Of a stretch of DNA of 64,000 nt, positions 44,271 through 53,173 are shown piece after piece. Every line of letters begins with the position of its first letter. The first letter of the stretch is position 1. Position numbers and translations under genes: made by a program. The stretch is taken from positions 997,880-1,061,879 of the forward strand of contig NZ_AP028155.1 of assembly GCF_033096445.1 (NCBI RefSeq), written 5' to 3'. This stretch comes from Butyricimonas faecihominis. GTDB taxonomy: Bacteria > Bacteroidota > Bacteroidia > Bacteroidales > Marinifilaceae. A model generated the notes under the pieces. That model saw only the letters and a list, made by a program, of their open reading frames with translations. It did no database searches and was not told the origin of the DNA.

Positions 44271-47200
44271 AAGTCGTCCACGTTATCATTAATCGAGAAG
44301 ATCCCTGAATCCAACCAATACCCCTGCTCATCTGCCAAGGTCTGTAACCGCAAAATCAGGTACTCCGGTGACACGGCATGCCCGTCCCGATCGTAAATAG
44401 TCCCCCGGATCTTTAACGCTTCCCGATTCCGTTCCGAACGCTCGATATTCACGGATAAAGGTAACTTATCCTTGATCATCTGGGCTTTTTCCGACGATGC
44501 AAAATCCAGTAAATACATGGGAGAGGCAACCCACTCCGTTGCCTCGAATTGCTTAAACCCGAGCAACATGGGACCATCAAAACGTAATTGTTTATTATTC
44601 TCGTTCTCATCAAAGCAAATAGATGCCAAGTGAGACTTTATCTTGTCATAAATACCGATATATTTAGCCGTTGACTCGAATTTCTCTTTTAACTTGCCGA
44701 TGTCCAACCGGAAATTATCCAAGCGCATCAACTCCCCACTCATTAAAGCGATTGCCGCCCCCACGGCCACGCAAGTCTTCGGGTCTTTAATCTGCCCGGC
44801 ATTATTAGAGAACGGGTACCATTCTCCAATTCGATAGTTACCCATTGGGATAACCCGTTCTGGCGGCACAGGCAAATACTTATAGAACAAATCTTTCACA
44901 ACCGGTAAGGTCGTCGGGCAACCGGAAAGCAACACGTAATCACATTCGTATGCTTTCAACTTCTTACACACATCCCCTAATAACTTTTCAATTACCTGCC
45001 CGATCACCTGATTTATAAAACGGTTATCAATATTCCACTTCACGTTCAATAAGTTAAATGAAGTAGCCCCATGATTTCTAAACTCGTCATTCACGTATTG
45101 AATCACTTGATTCACCGGATTTGCATGCTTATTGTCCGTGTAGAAATCATTGAAGGTATAGAAACAAGCATTTCTGTTTTCCCGCACATGATCCAGAATA
45201 CCCAAGGCTATCGGGTAAGCCACCTGCGTGGAGAACATCAACTGTAATTGTTGCATTGTCCCGTTTTGTGTACCCAAGTGAGGACCGAACAGAAAATTCA
45301 TACATTCGAAAGTGGACGTGCATCCCTGTTCCCGGGCATATTCCGCGATCGGGGGCAGCACCACCCTTTCCACGATACTCTTCACGATGTCATCTCCTGC
45401 CAAGTTAAACCCTTCCCAGAAAAGCGGATCAGGAGAAAGCACCACAATATGCGCATCCGGATCTCTGGAATACTCGCAAACCATCACGTCCGTAGTACCA
45501 CCACCAATATCAATACTGGCAATCCGTACTGCGTTCTTCTCTTTCAGATAATCCTGCCAAACCTGTGAATACTTGAAGAAGAGGCCCGCGTCTCCCCGGA
45601 AACGGTGCATGATCTCGCCATACACGAAAGCCAACTGATTACAAGTAGCCTCATCATATCCCCAATTTTTACGTTTGGTCTTATCCACGCCAATATCTTT
45701 TGCCGACGGGATAATTTCTACCTCGTCAACCAATGAAGACGGGAAGTAATCTTTTAACAGACGAACGGCATCCTCGGCATGTTCCCGCAATATTTTCTTC
45801 TCCTCCTCCAACATGGCAGTGGGACAAGTGAATACAACCCGTTTTAATTTCCGGGCAAAATCTTTGTACATCGGTTTCAAGCGGGAATTCCCTCGAAACT
45901 CATGACTATTTATATAAGAAAGTGTCTGTAATAAAATCTCGAACATGGCGAAAGTCATCAACGAACTCTTCGAATAGTTCGCCTCCATCGCCGCGATAGG
46001 CAACAGCCCTTCTCCCTTTTTCTCCAAATCTTCTCTAGCACGTTCCAACAACACGCCGTCTGCCGTCAAATGATGAGCCACACCAAATAAGGCCGATGCC
46101 GAATCCGCCTCTTTATTGGCCGGAACGACCATCCAGCTCACCGGACGTTTCCGGGAATCCCACAAGTAACGTTTCGGACTTGACATGTAGGAATTGGATT
46201 TCTGCCCGAAGATCACGGAATAACGCAACGCTTCTTTGCCCACCCGAACCAAGCTGGGCCAATTAAATATATTCTGGTCCCCGGCCTCCATACGGGCTAT
46301 CCGGTTACCGAACACTTGCTCATGAAAAGCGACCCGCATTTCAAAGGGTTCCCGATACAACCGATTCGGTTGACCCAAATCCCGTATTGCCACAGGTACC
46401 GCATTCGTGAACTGGAAAGGAGTCTCGTGGTCTGTTTCAAAGATCACCCCACAAGTTCGGGAATTTCCAATATCCAACACTAAATCTACATCTATATCCT
46501 GCGTTCCCTTCTGCCCGGGAATCTCTATTTCTTCAAATACATTTGACCCCAACAGTACTTTCAACAGTTGGAAATAATATCCCACATGCGTGAACACCTT
46601 TTCCTGCTCGGAACCGGACAAGGGGACAATTTGCCGTAACCAATTGTCAATCCACTCATTTCCATACCAATACTGGTACAAATCACTTTCAGCCCTAGGG
46701 ACTGCAAAAAACTGGTTTGTACGGGCATTCTGTGCTTTCAAGCTCATGAAACGATGTTGCCTCTCCGCTTCCGTCGTGTCAAAAGCAAACACCACGTGAT
46801 GCGTGGCCCCCGTCTTTCCATGATCCAGCGTTCCGATCTTCGTGAACCACATCCGGGCCCAAGCTGTCGGCCCGTCATGAAATTTATCTCCGGCAGCCGT
46901 CTTTAATAAATACGGAACAGGTAACCACTTATTCTCAAAGCATTCCAATGCCTTCCGGGCCGGGATAGAAATAATCTCTTCTTCCGGAATACGGTGAATC
47001 ACCCGATCCAGAATCTTCTCCTCGTCCATGACCTCCCACGTCTCTACGTTGATAGCCTCGGCATTGATAACCGTATTTCCCGACTCGCTTGGAGCCTTCT
47101 CTATATAACTGGAAATTCTCGATAAATAGTAGGGAAGTTTGAACAGAAAAACATCTTCGTCCTCCTCCTCTTCATCTTTCTCCTCGTAATACTCAAAAGG

Positions 47201-47284
47201 TCTGAACTTATTCAATTTATCATCAGAAAGATTCACTTCCTTCGTGATAAACTGTACACCGGAATTTGGAATAAGTGTTATCAT
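44267..47284 (-). CDS. SrfB-like protein with actin/Hsp70-type ATPase motifs
   Basis: The 1005-residue protein resembles the SrfB family (PF07520-type). The sequence shows the actin/Hsp70 nucleotide-binding signatures in order: phosphate-1 LVLDIGNSRTCGVIFET (D271), phosphate-2 SIDIGGGTTDVMVCEY (D592), and the adenosine motif YVLLSGCPTTLPVV near residue 786. It begins with about 260 residues of a separate domain holding an acidic patch (EEKDEEEEDEDV). No signal peptide is visible, so it is cytoplasmic. It probably binds and hydrolyses ATP to drive or assemble a complex with the SrfC-like protein. It is 23 bp after the zinc-ribbon gene. Confidence 0.85.
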   Translation of the reverse strand: MITLIPNSGVQFITKEVNLSDDKLNKFRPFEYYEEKDEEEEDEDVFLFKLPYYLSRISSYIEKAPSESGNTVINAEAINVETWEVMDEEKILDRVIHRIPEEEIISIPARKALECFENKWLPVPYLLKTAAGDKFHDGPTAWARMWFTKIGTLDHGKTGATHHVVFAFDTTEAERQHRFMSLKAQNARTNQFFAVPRAESDLYQYWYGNEWIDNWLRQIVPLSGSEQEKVFTHVGYYFQLLKVLLGSNVFEEIEIPGQKGTQDIDVDLVLDIGNSRTCGVIFETDHETPFQFTNAVPVAIRDLGQPNRLYREPFEMRVAFHEQVFGNRIARMEAGDQNIFNWPSLVRVGKEALRYSVIFGQKSNSYMSSPKRYLWDSRKRPVSWMVVPANKEADSASALFGVAHHLTADGVLLERAREDLEKKGEGLLPIAAMEANYSKSSLMTFAMFEILLQTLSYINSHEFRGNSRLKPMYKDFARKLKRVVFTCPTAMLEEEKKILREHAEDAVRLLKDYFPSSLVDEVEIIPSAKDIGVDKTKRKNWGYDEATCNQLAFVYGEIMHRFRGDAGLFFKYSQVWQDYLKEKNAVRIASIDIGGGTTDVMVCEYSRDPDAHIVVLSPDPLFWEGFNLAGDDIVKSIVERVVLPPIAEYAREQGCTSTFECMNFLFGPHLGTQNGTMQQLQLMFSTQVAYPIALGILDHVRENRNACFYTFNDFYTDNKHANPVNQVIQYVNDEFRNHGATSFNLLNVKWNIDNRFINQVIGQVIEKLLGDVCKKLKAYECDYVLLSGCPTTLPVVKDLFYKYLPVPPERVIPMGNYRIGEWYPFSNNAGQIKDPKTCVAVGAAIALMSGELMRLDNFRLDIGKLKEKFESTAKYIGIYDKIKSHLASICFDENENNKQLRFDGPMLLGFKQFEATEWVASPMYLLDFASSEKAQMIKDKLPLSVNIERSERNREALKIRGTIYDRDGHAVSPEYLILRLQTLADEQGYWLDSGIFSINDNVDDL

Positions 47285-47307
47285 GAACTTTATATTTTAT
47301 ATCATTA

Positions 47308-48003
47308 TTATCGCTTTTTACCGCAAAATGGACAATAAATAGCATTTTTCGGCACTTCTCGTCCACATTTTCCACAACGCTCCAAGGGAACGAATGACTC
47401 CCCGCAATGTTTACAATACTGATTCGTGATACGCTGTTTCGTCTGACAACGTTTGCATACCACCATATCTTTTTCTTCTGGTTTTACCTCCGGTTCCTTG
47501 GGCGGTTCGGGCTTTTCATCCTGCTCTTTTTTCGGCTCCTTCACGGGTGCCTTGGGAGGCTCTGGCTTATCATCTTTCACCGGGGGAACATCCTCATTCT
47601 TCGGAGGCACGGGTGGTACCGGGGGAACAGGAGGAACCTCCACGTTCAATTTCCTTGCCACAAAATAGCAAGGTTCACTACGCCACCCGTCTCCACTTAA
47701 CCAAGGATCCGGTAAATTCAACGCCCGACAGATACAAAAACAATGATCTGTTATCTGGTCTGATTCGGTAAATTCATATCCTTCAGGAACACCTTCTTCC
47801 ACCGTCATATCGGTGAACTTCCCAACAAACACGTAAGGGTCCGTCTGTCCCTTCTGAACATACACTTGGAAGTCATAGATTTTCTTTCCTTCGGTCAAAT
47901 AAGTCACCAACCGGGGATCAATATAAAATTCACTCTCCTGCCCCTCGTGACTTACTGAAAATCGAATCACCTTATCCTTGTATTCCCACTTCAATCTAGC
48001 CAT
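47308..48003 (-). CDS. Proline-rich double zinc-ribbon protein
   Basis: From the ATG at 48003 (MARLKWEYKDKVIRFSV) the protein has 231 residues. A compact N-terminal domain of about 125 residues (EFYIDPRLVTYLTEGKKIYD, WLSGDGWRSEPCYFVARK) is followed by a long proline/lysine linker with VPPVPPVPPVPP. Two C-terminal zinc ribbons end it: CKRCQT with YCKHCG, and CGKCGR with YCPFCG. No signal peptide is visible, so it is cytoplasmic. Its linker resembles those of the protease and its sister protein in the same cluster. A truncated copy of its first codons at 50150 marks a tandem duplication boundary. Confidence 0.82.
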   Translation of the reverse strand: MARLKWEYKDKVIRFSVSHEGQESEFYIDPRLVTYLTEGKKIYDFQVYVQKGQTDPYVFVGKFTDMTVEEGVPEGYEFTESDQITDHCFCICRALNLPDPWLSGDGWRSEPCYFVARKLNVEVPPVPPVPPVPPKNEDVPPVKDDKPEPPKAPVKEPKKEQDEKPEPPKEPEVKPEEKDMVVCKRCQTKQRITNQYCKHCGESFVPLERCGKCGREVPKNAIYCPFCGKKR

Positions 48004-48027
48004 ATATTCTAATTTTTTATTCAATAC

Positions 48028-49235
48028 TTATCGTCCCAACTCCTTCAATTTGGTCTTCGCCCGTTCCATCCCCCGATTCGCCGCTCGACGATACCATTCT
48101 GCAGCCTTGTCTATATTCTTAGTCAACCCGCAACCAAATTCATACAACAAGCCTATACCAAATTCCCCGTACATGTTACCCTGACCTGCCGCTTTCAGAT
48201 ACCACTCTCTAGCCTTAGTATAATCTTTGGTAATACCATCTCCATTATAATAAATATCCCCCAGCCGACTTTGTGCATCGCCATCATTCTGTGCTGCCGC
48301 TTTTTCATACCATCGTTTAGCCAAAATGATATTCTTCGTTACCCCTAGTCCAGTCTCATACATCCAACCCAGATTATACTGTCCTGTAACATTCCCAGCC
48401 TCTGCAGCTTTTCGGAACCATTTCGCTGCCTCCGAATCATCCGCTTCAACACCCTCACCAGTCAAATACATGTATCCCAATTGATTTAGTATATTTCCGT
48501 CATTACCCAGGGCAGACAATTTATAATATTTCAAAGCCTCCGTGTAATTCCTTTTATCGTAAAATTCATCCGCCATCTTCTCGTATTCCTTGTACGTCTT
48601 ACCGGAAGTAAAACCAGTAGTTATCCCCGATAATACCTTGAGTTTCTCAATAGCCCTATCATATCCACGATTCGCCGCTTTTAGATACCACTCTGCTGCT
48701 TTATCCATATTCTTAGTCAACCCGCAACCAAATTCATACAACAAGCCTATACCAAATTCCCCGTACATGTTACCCTGACCTGCCGCTTTCAGATACCACT
48801 CTCTAGCCTTAGCATAATCTTTAGTAATACCATCTCCATTATAATAAATATCCCCCAGCCGACTTTGTGCATCGCCATCATTCTGTGCTGCCGCTTTTTC
48901 ATACCATCGTTTAGCCAAAATAATATTCTTCGTTACCCCTCGTCCAGTCTCATACATCCAACCCAGATTATACTGTCCTGTAACATTCCCAGCCTCAGCA
49001 GCTTTTCGGAACCATTTCGCTGCCTCCGAATCATCCGCTTCAACACCCTCACCAGTCAAATACATGTACCCCAATTGATTTAGTATATTTCCGTCATTAC
49101 CTAGGGCAGACAATTTATAATATTTCAAAGCCTCCGTGTAATTCTTTTTATCGTAAAATTCATTCGCCATCTTCTCGTATTCCTTGTACGTCTTACCAGA
49201 AATAAAACCAGTAGTTATCCCCGATAATGTCTGTT
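48028..49235 (-). repeat. Intragenic tandem duplication, period 594 bp
   Basis: Two adjacent blocks of the Sel1 gene (about 48028-48640 and 48622-49235) are nearly identical at DNA level with a period of 594 bp (198 codons); for example, TCTTACCGGAAGTAAAACC near 48598 matches TCTTACCAGAAATAAAACC near 49192. The period preserves the frame. Confidence 0.88.
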
Positions 49236-49971
49236 GTTCTTCCCGCAGTAAATCCATTGAAGAAACGGCAAAATCACCATCCTCCGCTTGCCAGTAGTAT
49301 ACGTTATACATCCTCGATGGCATCGTTTTCTCCTGATCAGTGTTCAGGTCAACAAACGTAATGGCAACCTTCACAGGCAGTTTAAACTCCCCGCTTGCCA
49401 AACGCACGTACGGAGAAATCTCCTCTACACTCATGTTAAACGTCACCCGGGGCAAGACCACCGGAATTGTCCTTAGAAACTCCATTACATCCAGATAATT
49501 ATCCTGAGTTTCCACCCCGATCTTCAAGAAATCGTACATTTTGGCTTGCTCCGACCGGAAGAATAATCGAATCAACTTTACCCGCCTTGTTCTCAACACG
49601 TTCTCCTTCTCGTAATAAATATCCGAACTGTACATAGATAATGCAGCAATCATATTTTTCATGTGCTCCTCCATCGCCATCTGATACTCCCGCCGCAACA
49701 AATTATCTTCCTGTTGGGCAATTGAAACCCGGCTTATCCCCAACAAACACAACAGAATACAGACTATCGTTCTCAATATTCTCTTTCTATTTATATTCTT
49801 ATCATGAATTAACTTCACACGTAGGTTTCCCTCCTCATTATCACGAAGGACATTTCCGCTATACGTCGAAAAAGCGGCCACCATCCCCTTTGGGGCAACC
49901 GGGGTAATCCTCGATAACAGCACCACGTTTAAAAACTTTTGAAAATACACCATTCCAAACAACGACTTCAT
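48028..49971 (-). CDS. Sel1-repeat protein, downstream copy, with 594-bp internal duplication
   Basis: The 647-residue frame starts at 49971, about 30 bases after its promoter. A 55-residue leader region precedes a hydrophobic signal-like segment (TIVCILLCLLGISRVSIAQ), then a domain of about 150 residues shared with the upstream paralogue (LLRREYQMAMEEH, YDFLKIGVETQDNYLDVM). TPR/Sel1 repeats follow (LGWMYETGRGVTKN, AKRWYEKAAAQN). The repeat region consists of two almost identical 198-residue blocks. If the signal segment works, it is periplasmic. Start uncertainty: no ATG lies next to the signal segment, so either the leader is translated or a non-ATG start is used. It probably scaffolds the cluster's complex. 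Confidence 0.83.
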   Translation of the reverse strand: MKSLFGMVYFQKFLNVVLLSRITPVAPKGMVAAFSTYSGNVLRDNEEGNLRVKLIHDKNINRKRILRTIVCILLCLLGISRVSIAQQEDNLLRREYQMAMEEHMKNMIAALSMYSSDIYYEKENVLRTRRVKLIRLFFRSEQAKMYDFLKIGVETQDNYLDVMEFLRTIPVVLPRVTFNMSVEEISPYVRLASGEFKLPVKVAITFVDLNTDQEKTMPSRMYNVYYWQAEDGDFAVSSMDLLREEQQTLSGITTGFISGKTYKEYEKMANEFYDKKNYTEALKYYKLSALGNDGNILNQLGYMYLTGEGVEADDSEAAKWFRKAAEAGNVTGQYNLGWMYETGRGVTKNIILAKRWYEKAAAQNDGDAQSRLGDIYYNGDGITKDYAKAREWYLKAAGQGNMYGEFGIGLLYEFGCGLTKNMDKAAEWYLKAANRGYDRAIEKLKVLSGITTGFTSGKTYKEYEKMADEFYDKRNYTEALKYYKLSALGNDGNILNQLGYMYLTGEGVEADDSEAAKWFRKAAEAGNVTGQYNLGWMYETGLGVTKNIILAKRWYEKAAAQNDGDAQSRLGDIYYNGDGITKDYTKAREWYLKAAGQGNMYGEFGIGLLYEFGCGLTKNIDKAAEWYRRAANRGMERAKTKLKELGR

Positions 49972-50007
49972 ATAGCAATGTCATTAACACAACTCTAAAT
50001 TATTCAA

Positions 50008-50040
50008 CAAATATATTAAAAATCAGCTATGAATATCGAA
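50008..50040 (-). promoter_or_regulatory. Promoter of the downstream Sel1 gene
   Basis: On the minus strand TTCG (50040-50037), a 21-bp spacer and TATATTTG (50015-50008) resemble the consensus. The same sequence lies before the upstream paralogue, so the promoter was duplicated with the gene. Confidence 0.6.
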
Positions 50041-50150
50041 AGTTTCAAGATATATTTCCCTCTCGTTAACACTTCGATCGAATCGTTATCTATAATGCTG
50101 GAATTCCTCAAAAAAACTGAATGTGAAGATTCCCCCTTCAATCTAGCCAT
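50016..50150 (-). pseudogene. Truncated copy of the zinc-ribbon gene start (duplication scar)
   Basis: After the upstream Sel1 gene stop, the sequence TTAGAATATATGGCTAGATTGAAG repeats, in shortened form, the start of the zinc-ribbon gene at 48003. Translation gives MARLKGESSHSVFLRN and diverges after five codons into copied upstream flanking DNA. It reads 44 codons, which I take as non-functional. It marks the joint of the tandem duplication. Confidence 0.8.
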
Positions 50151-50175
50151 ATATTCTAATTTTTTTATTCTATAC

Positions 50176-52773
50176 TTATCGTCCCAACTCCTGTAATTTG
50201 GTCTTCGCCCGTTCCATCCCCCGATTCGCCGCCCGACGATACCACTTGGCAGCTTCATCCAGATTCTTGGTCACCCCGTAACCGAATTCATACAACAAGC
50301 CAATGTTAAACTCCCCGTACATATTACCTTGATCAGCCGCTTTCCGATACCACTCCATAGCTTTAGCGTAATCCTTGGTAACGCCCTCTCCATTATAATA
50401 GATCGTTCCCAAACTACTCTGCGCATCACTATTATTCTGTGCTGCCGCTTTTTCATACCACTGTTTCGCCAAAATAATATTCTTCGTTACCCCTCGTCCA
50501 TTTTCATACATACGTCCCAAATTATACTGTCCATGCACATTCCCCGCATTTGCAGCTTTCCGGTACCATTCCACCGCTTTCGGAAGATTTACCTCCACCC
50601 CTTGCCCGTTCTCGAACAAAATACCCAAGCTATTCATTGCATAAGCATTTCCACTCTCAGCCGATTTCATATTCCACTTGTATGATTCCATATAATTCCG
50701 CTCCACCCCTTCTGCATTCTTATACATCCATCCCACCCAATTCTGAGCGTAATCATCCCCGGCATTTGCGGCTATCAAGTAATTCTTCAGTGCTTCTTGA
50801 AAGTTCTTCTCTTTGTAATATTTATCCGCCTTATCCACGTAATATTTAATCTCCGTCTTGGATAAAGTTGTTCCCGTGTCTGACAGGGTTGCCAGCTTAT
50901 CCTTGGCATTTTGATACCCTTGATCCGCAGCCTTACGATACCAACGGATCGCCTCATTCACATCCTTCCCAATACCTCTTCCCAGCTCGTACATCAATCC
51001 CATATTATATTGCCCGATCATATATCCCTGCTCTGCCGATTTGCGGAACCATTTCACCGCTTCCGATGCATTCACATCAACACCGACACCCGCCGAATCC
51101 ATGTACCCCAAACGATTGAGTACCCCCCCATCATTACCCGGAGCTGACAATTTATAATATTTCAATGCTTCCGTGTAATTCTTTTTATCGTAGAACTCAT
51201 CCGCCATTTTCTCGTATTCCTTGTACGTCTTGCCGGAAGTAGAACTTGTAGTCGTCCCCGATAACTCCTTTAGTTTCTCAATAGCCCGATCATATCCTTG
51301 ATCAGCCGATTTCTGATACCACGTTTTGGCCTCCGCCATATTTTTCTCTATTCCCCAACCATTCTCACGCATCTCACCGAAAGAATATTGCCCGTACATA
51401 TCACCACCGAGAGCCGACTGTTTATACCATTTCACGGCTTCCTTATGATCCTTCGCAACATCCAACCCACAAAAATACATCACCCCCATAAAGTACTGCG
51501 CACCCGCATCACCAGCGTCGGCAGCTTTTCGGAACCACGTCATCGCCTCTCGATACTGTTTATCATTATAATACTTGTAAGCCTTGCTCTTCCAATCTCC
51601 AATTTCACTGGCAGAAGCCGATACACCAACCTCCAGACTGACCAACTTATCTTTGGCTTTTTGATACCCTTGATCAGCCGCTTTCTGATACCATCTCCTA
51701 GCCTCCGTCATATTTTTTTCAACCCCGTATCCGTTTTCATACATTTCTGCCAAATAATACTGGCCAAAATCACTTCCCTGATCCGCAGCTTTTCGATACC
51801 ATTTAACGGCCTCGGTTTCATCCTTCGTCACACCGAAACCATACCGGTACATGATAGCAAGCCAACTCTGCCCGGTACTATTCCCTTGCTGGGCTGCCTG
51901 CATGAACCATTTGAATGCCTCGTTATAATCCTTCGTCACCCCTTCTCCCGTATAATACGCATCACCCAGATTCACCTGCCCGGAAGCATTACCGCCATTT
52001 GCTGCCATACGATACCATTTCACCGCCTCTACCGCATTCTCCGTCACCCCAAGTCCTTTTTTGTATATCCACCCGACCATCGTCGCCGCCCTAGCATTCC
52101 CAGCCTCCGCGGCCTGTTTATAATAGGTCAAAGCCGAAGTGTAATTCTTGGCATTGTAATATTTATCTCCTTGCGCTATCCACTCGCTCGCATTGCCCTC
52201 GTTCCTGACCACCGTCTGTTGCTGTTCCCGCAACAAATCCATCGAGGATACGGCAAAGTTACCATTTTCTGACTGCCAGCAGTACACGTTATACACCCTT
52301 GACGGCATTGTTCTCTCTTGATTCGTGTTCAAGTCAACAAACGTGATGGCAACCTTTACCGGCAATTTAAACTCTCCACTCGCCAAACGCACATACGGGG
52401 AAATTTCCTCCACGCTCATGTTAAACGTCACCCGGGGCAAGACTACCGGAATTGTCCTTAGAAACTCCATTACATCCAGATAATTATCCTGAGTTTCCAC
52501 CCCGATCTTCAAGAAATCGTACATTTTGGCTTGCTCCGACCGGAAGAACACCCGGATCAACTTCACCCGCCTTGTCCTCAACACGTTCTCATTCTCGTAA
52601 TAAATATCCGAACTGTACATGGATAATGCTGCAATCATATTTTGCACGTGTTCCTCCATCGCCACCTGATACTCCCGCCGCAACAAATCATCTTCCTGTT
52701 GACCAAACGAAACCCGGCTTATTCCCAACAAACATAACAGCATACAGACAATACTTATCGTCCGATTTCTCAT
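50176..52773 (-). CDS. Large exported Sel1-repeat protein, upstream copy
   Basis: The 865-residue protein starts at an ATG directly before a signal peptide (MRNRTISIVCMLLCLLGI, cleaved near SFGQ). A domain of about 150 residues shared with the downstream paralogue follows, then four blocks each beginning with a TPR-like unit (DKYYNAKNYTSALTYYKQAA) and continuing with two to five Sel1 repeats (LGDAYYTGEGVTKD, WYRKAADQG), about thirteen Sel1 units in all. Sel1 repeats are protein-binding solenoids. Periplasmic location is expected. It is the first long gene of the cluster, downstream of a good promoter and a short leader frame. Confidence 0.9.
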   Translation of the reverse strand: MRNRTISIVCMLLCLLGISRVSFGQQEDDLLRREYQVAMEEHVQNMIAALSMYSSDIYYENENVLRTRRVKLIRVFFRSEQAKMYDFLKIGVETQDNYLDVMEFLRTIPVVLPRVTFNMSVEEISPYVRLASGEFKLPVKVAITFVDLNTNQERTMPSRVYNVYCWQSENGNFAVSSMDLLREQQQTVVRNEGNASEWIAQGDKYYNAKNYTSALTYYKQAAEAGNARAATMVGWIYKKGLGVTENAVEAVKWYRMAANGGNASGQVNLGDAYYTGEGVTKDYNEAFKWFMQAAQQGNSTGQSWLAIMYRYGFGVTKDETEAVKWYRKAADQGSDFGQYYLAEMYENGYGVEKNMTEARRWYQKAADQGYQKAKDKLVSLEVGVSASASEIGDWKSKAYKYYNDKQYREAMTWFRKAADAGDAGAQYFMGVMYFCGLDVAKDHKEAVKWYKQSALGGDMYGQYSFGEMRENGWGIEKNMAEAKTWYQKSADQGYDRAIEKLKELSGTTTSSTSGKTYKEYEKMADEFYDKKNYTEALKYYKLSAPGNDGGVLNRLGYMDSAGVGVDVNASEAVKWFRKSAEQGYMIGQYNMGLMYELGRGIGKDVNEAIRWYRKAADQGYQNAKDKLATLSDTGTTLSKTEIKYYVDKADKYYKEKNFQEALKNYLIAANAGDDYAQNWVGWMYKNAEGVERNYMESYKWNMKSAESGNAYAMNSLGILFENGQGVEVNLPKAVEWYRKAANAGNVHGQYNLGRMYENGRGVTKNIILAKQWYEKAAAQNNSDAQSSLGTIYYNGEGVTKDYAKAMEWYRKAADQGNMYGEFNIGLLYEFGYGVTKNLDEAAKWYRRAANRGMERAKTKLQELGR

Positions 52774-52846
52774 ATCATTTATTTTTATTCTATATTATAC
52801 CTAAAAGCTCTCGCTCTTAATATTATCTCACTATTCTTATCATAAA

Positions 52847-53017
52847 TTAATTCCACTCACACAGATCCCTTCTATTCTTGCCACAAAACACGCTTCTGTC
52901 ATCCATTGAAACAGTTAGTATTCCTCCATTTTCCCTTTTGCGAACCATAGAAATCCTAGGCAACAATGCCACGTTAAGAAACTTTCGAAAATATACGATT
53001 CTGAATAACGACTTCAT
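52847..53017 (-). pseudogene. Leader frame / remnant 5' end of the upstream Sel1 copy
   Basis: The 57-codon frame begins MKSLFRIVYFRKFLNVALL, matching MKSLFGMVYFQKFLNVVLL at the start of the downstream Sel1 gene, but stops at 52847 before the signal peptide. It could be a translated leader peptide or the remnant of an N-terminal extension still fused in the other copy. It lies 36 bp after the promoter's -7 element. Confidence 0.6.
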
Positions 53018-53053
53018 ATAGCAATGTCATCAACACAACTCTAAATTATTCAA

Positions 53054-53086
53054 CAAATATATTAAAAATCAGCTATAATATCGAAA
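53054..53086 (-). promoter_or_regulatory. Promoter of the SrfB/SrfC-like cluster
   Basis: On the minus strand TTTC (53086-53083), a 21-bp spacer and TATATTTG (53061-53054) fit the Bacteroidetes promoter apart from one -33 mismatch. Transcription would begin near 53047 and could run through the whole tightly packed cluster. Confidence 0.6.
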
Positions 53087-53173
53087 GTATTAAGATATAT
53101 TTTCCCCTCGTTAACACATCAATTGAATCGTCATCTATAATGCCGGAATTTCAAATATCCTTACTCTTGAAAA

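Larger units (their letters stand above)
52774..53173. other. Upstream region of the SrfB/SrfC-like cluster
   Basis: These 400 bp hold the cluster's likely main promoter (53054-53086), a 57-codon leader frame (52847-53017) homologous to the start of the downstream Sel1 gene, and about 70 bp unique to this copy before the Sel1 ATG. The part 53010-53140 is nearly identical to 49964-50095. Confidence 0.7.

Noticed and set aside
47406-47771. Plus-strand glycine/serine-rich frames opposite the zinc-ribbon gene
   Set aside because: They are the reverse reading of the proline-rich linker of the real gene, in a strand with no start signals.
48590-48778. Paired plus-strand frames within the Sel1 genes
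   Set aside because: Both occur twice only because the minus-strand gene contains a duplication; they have no independent signals.
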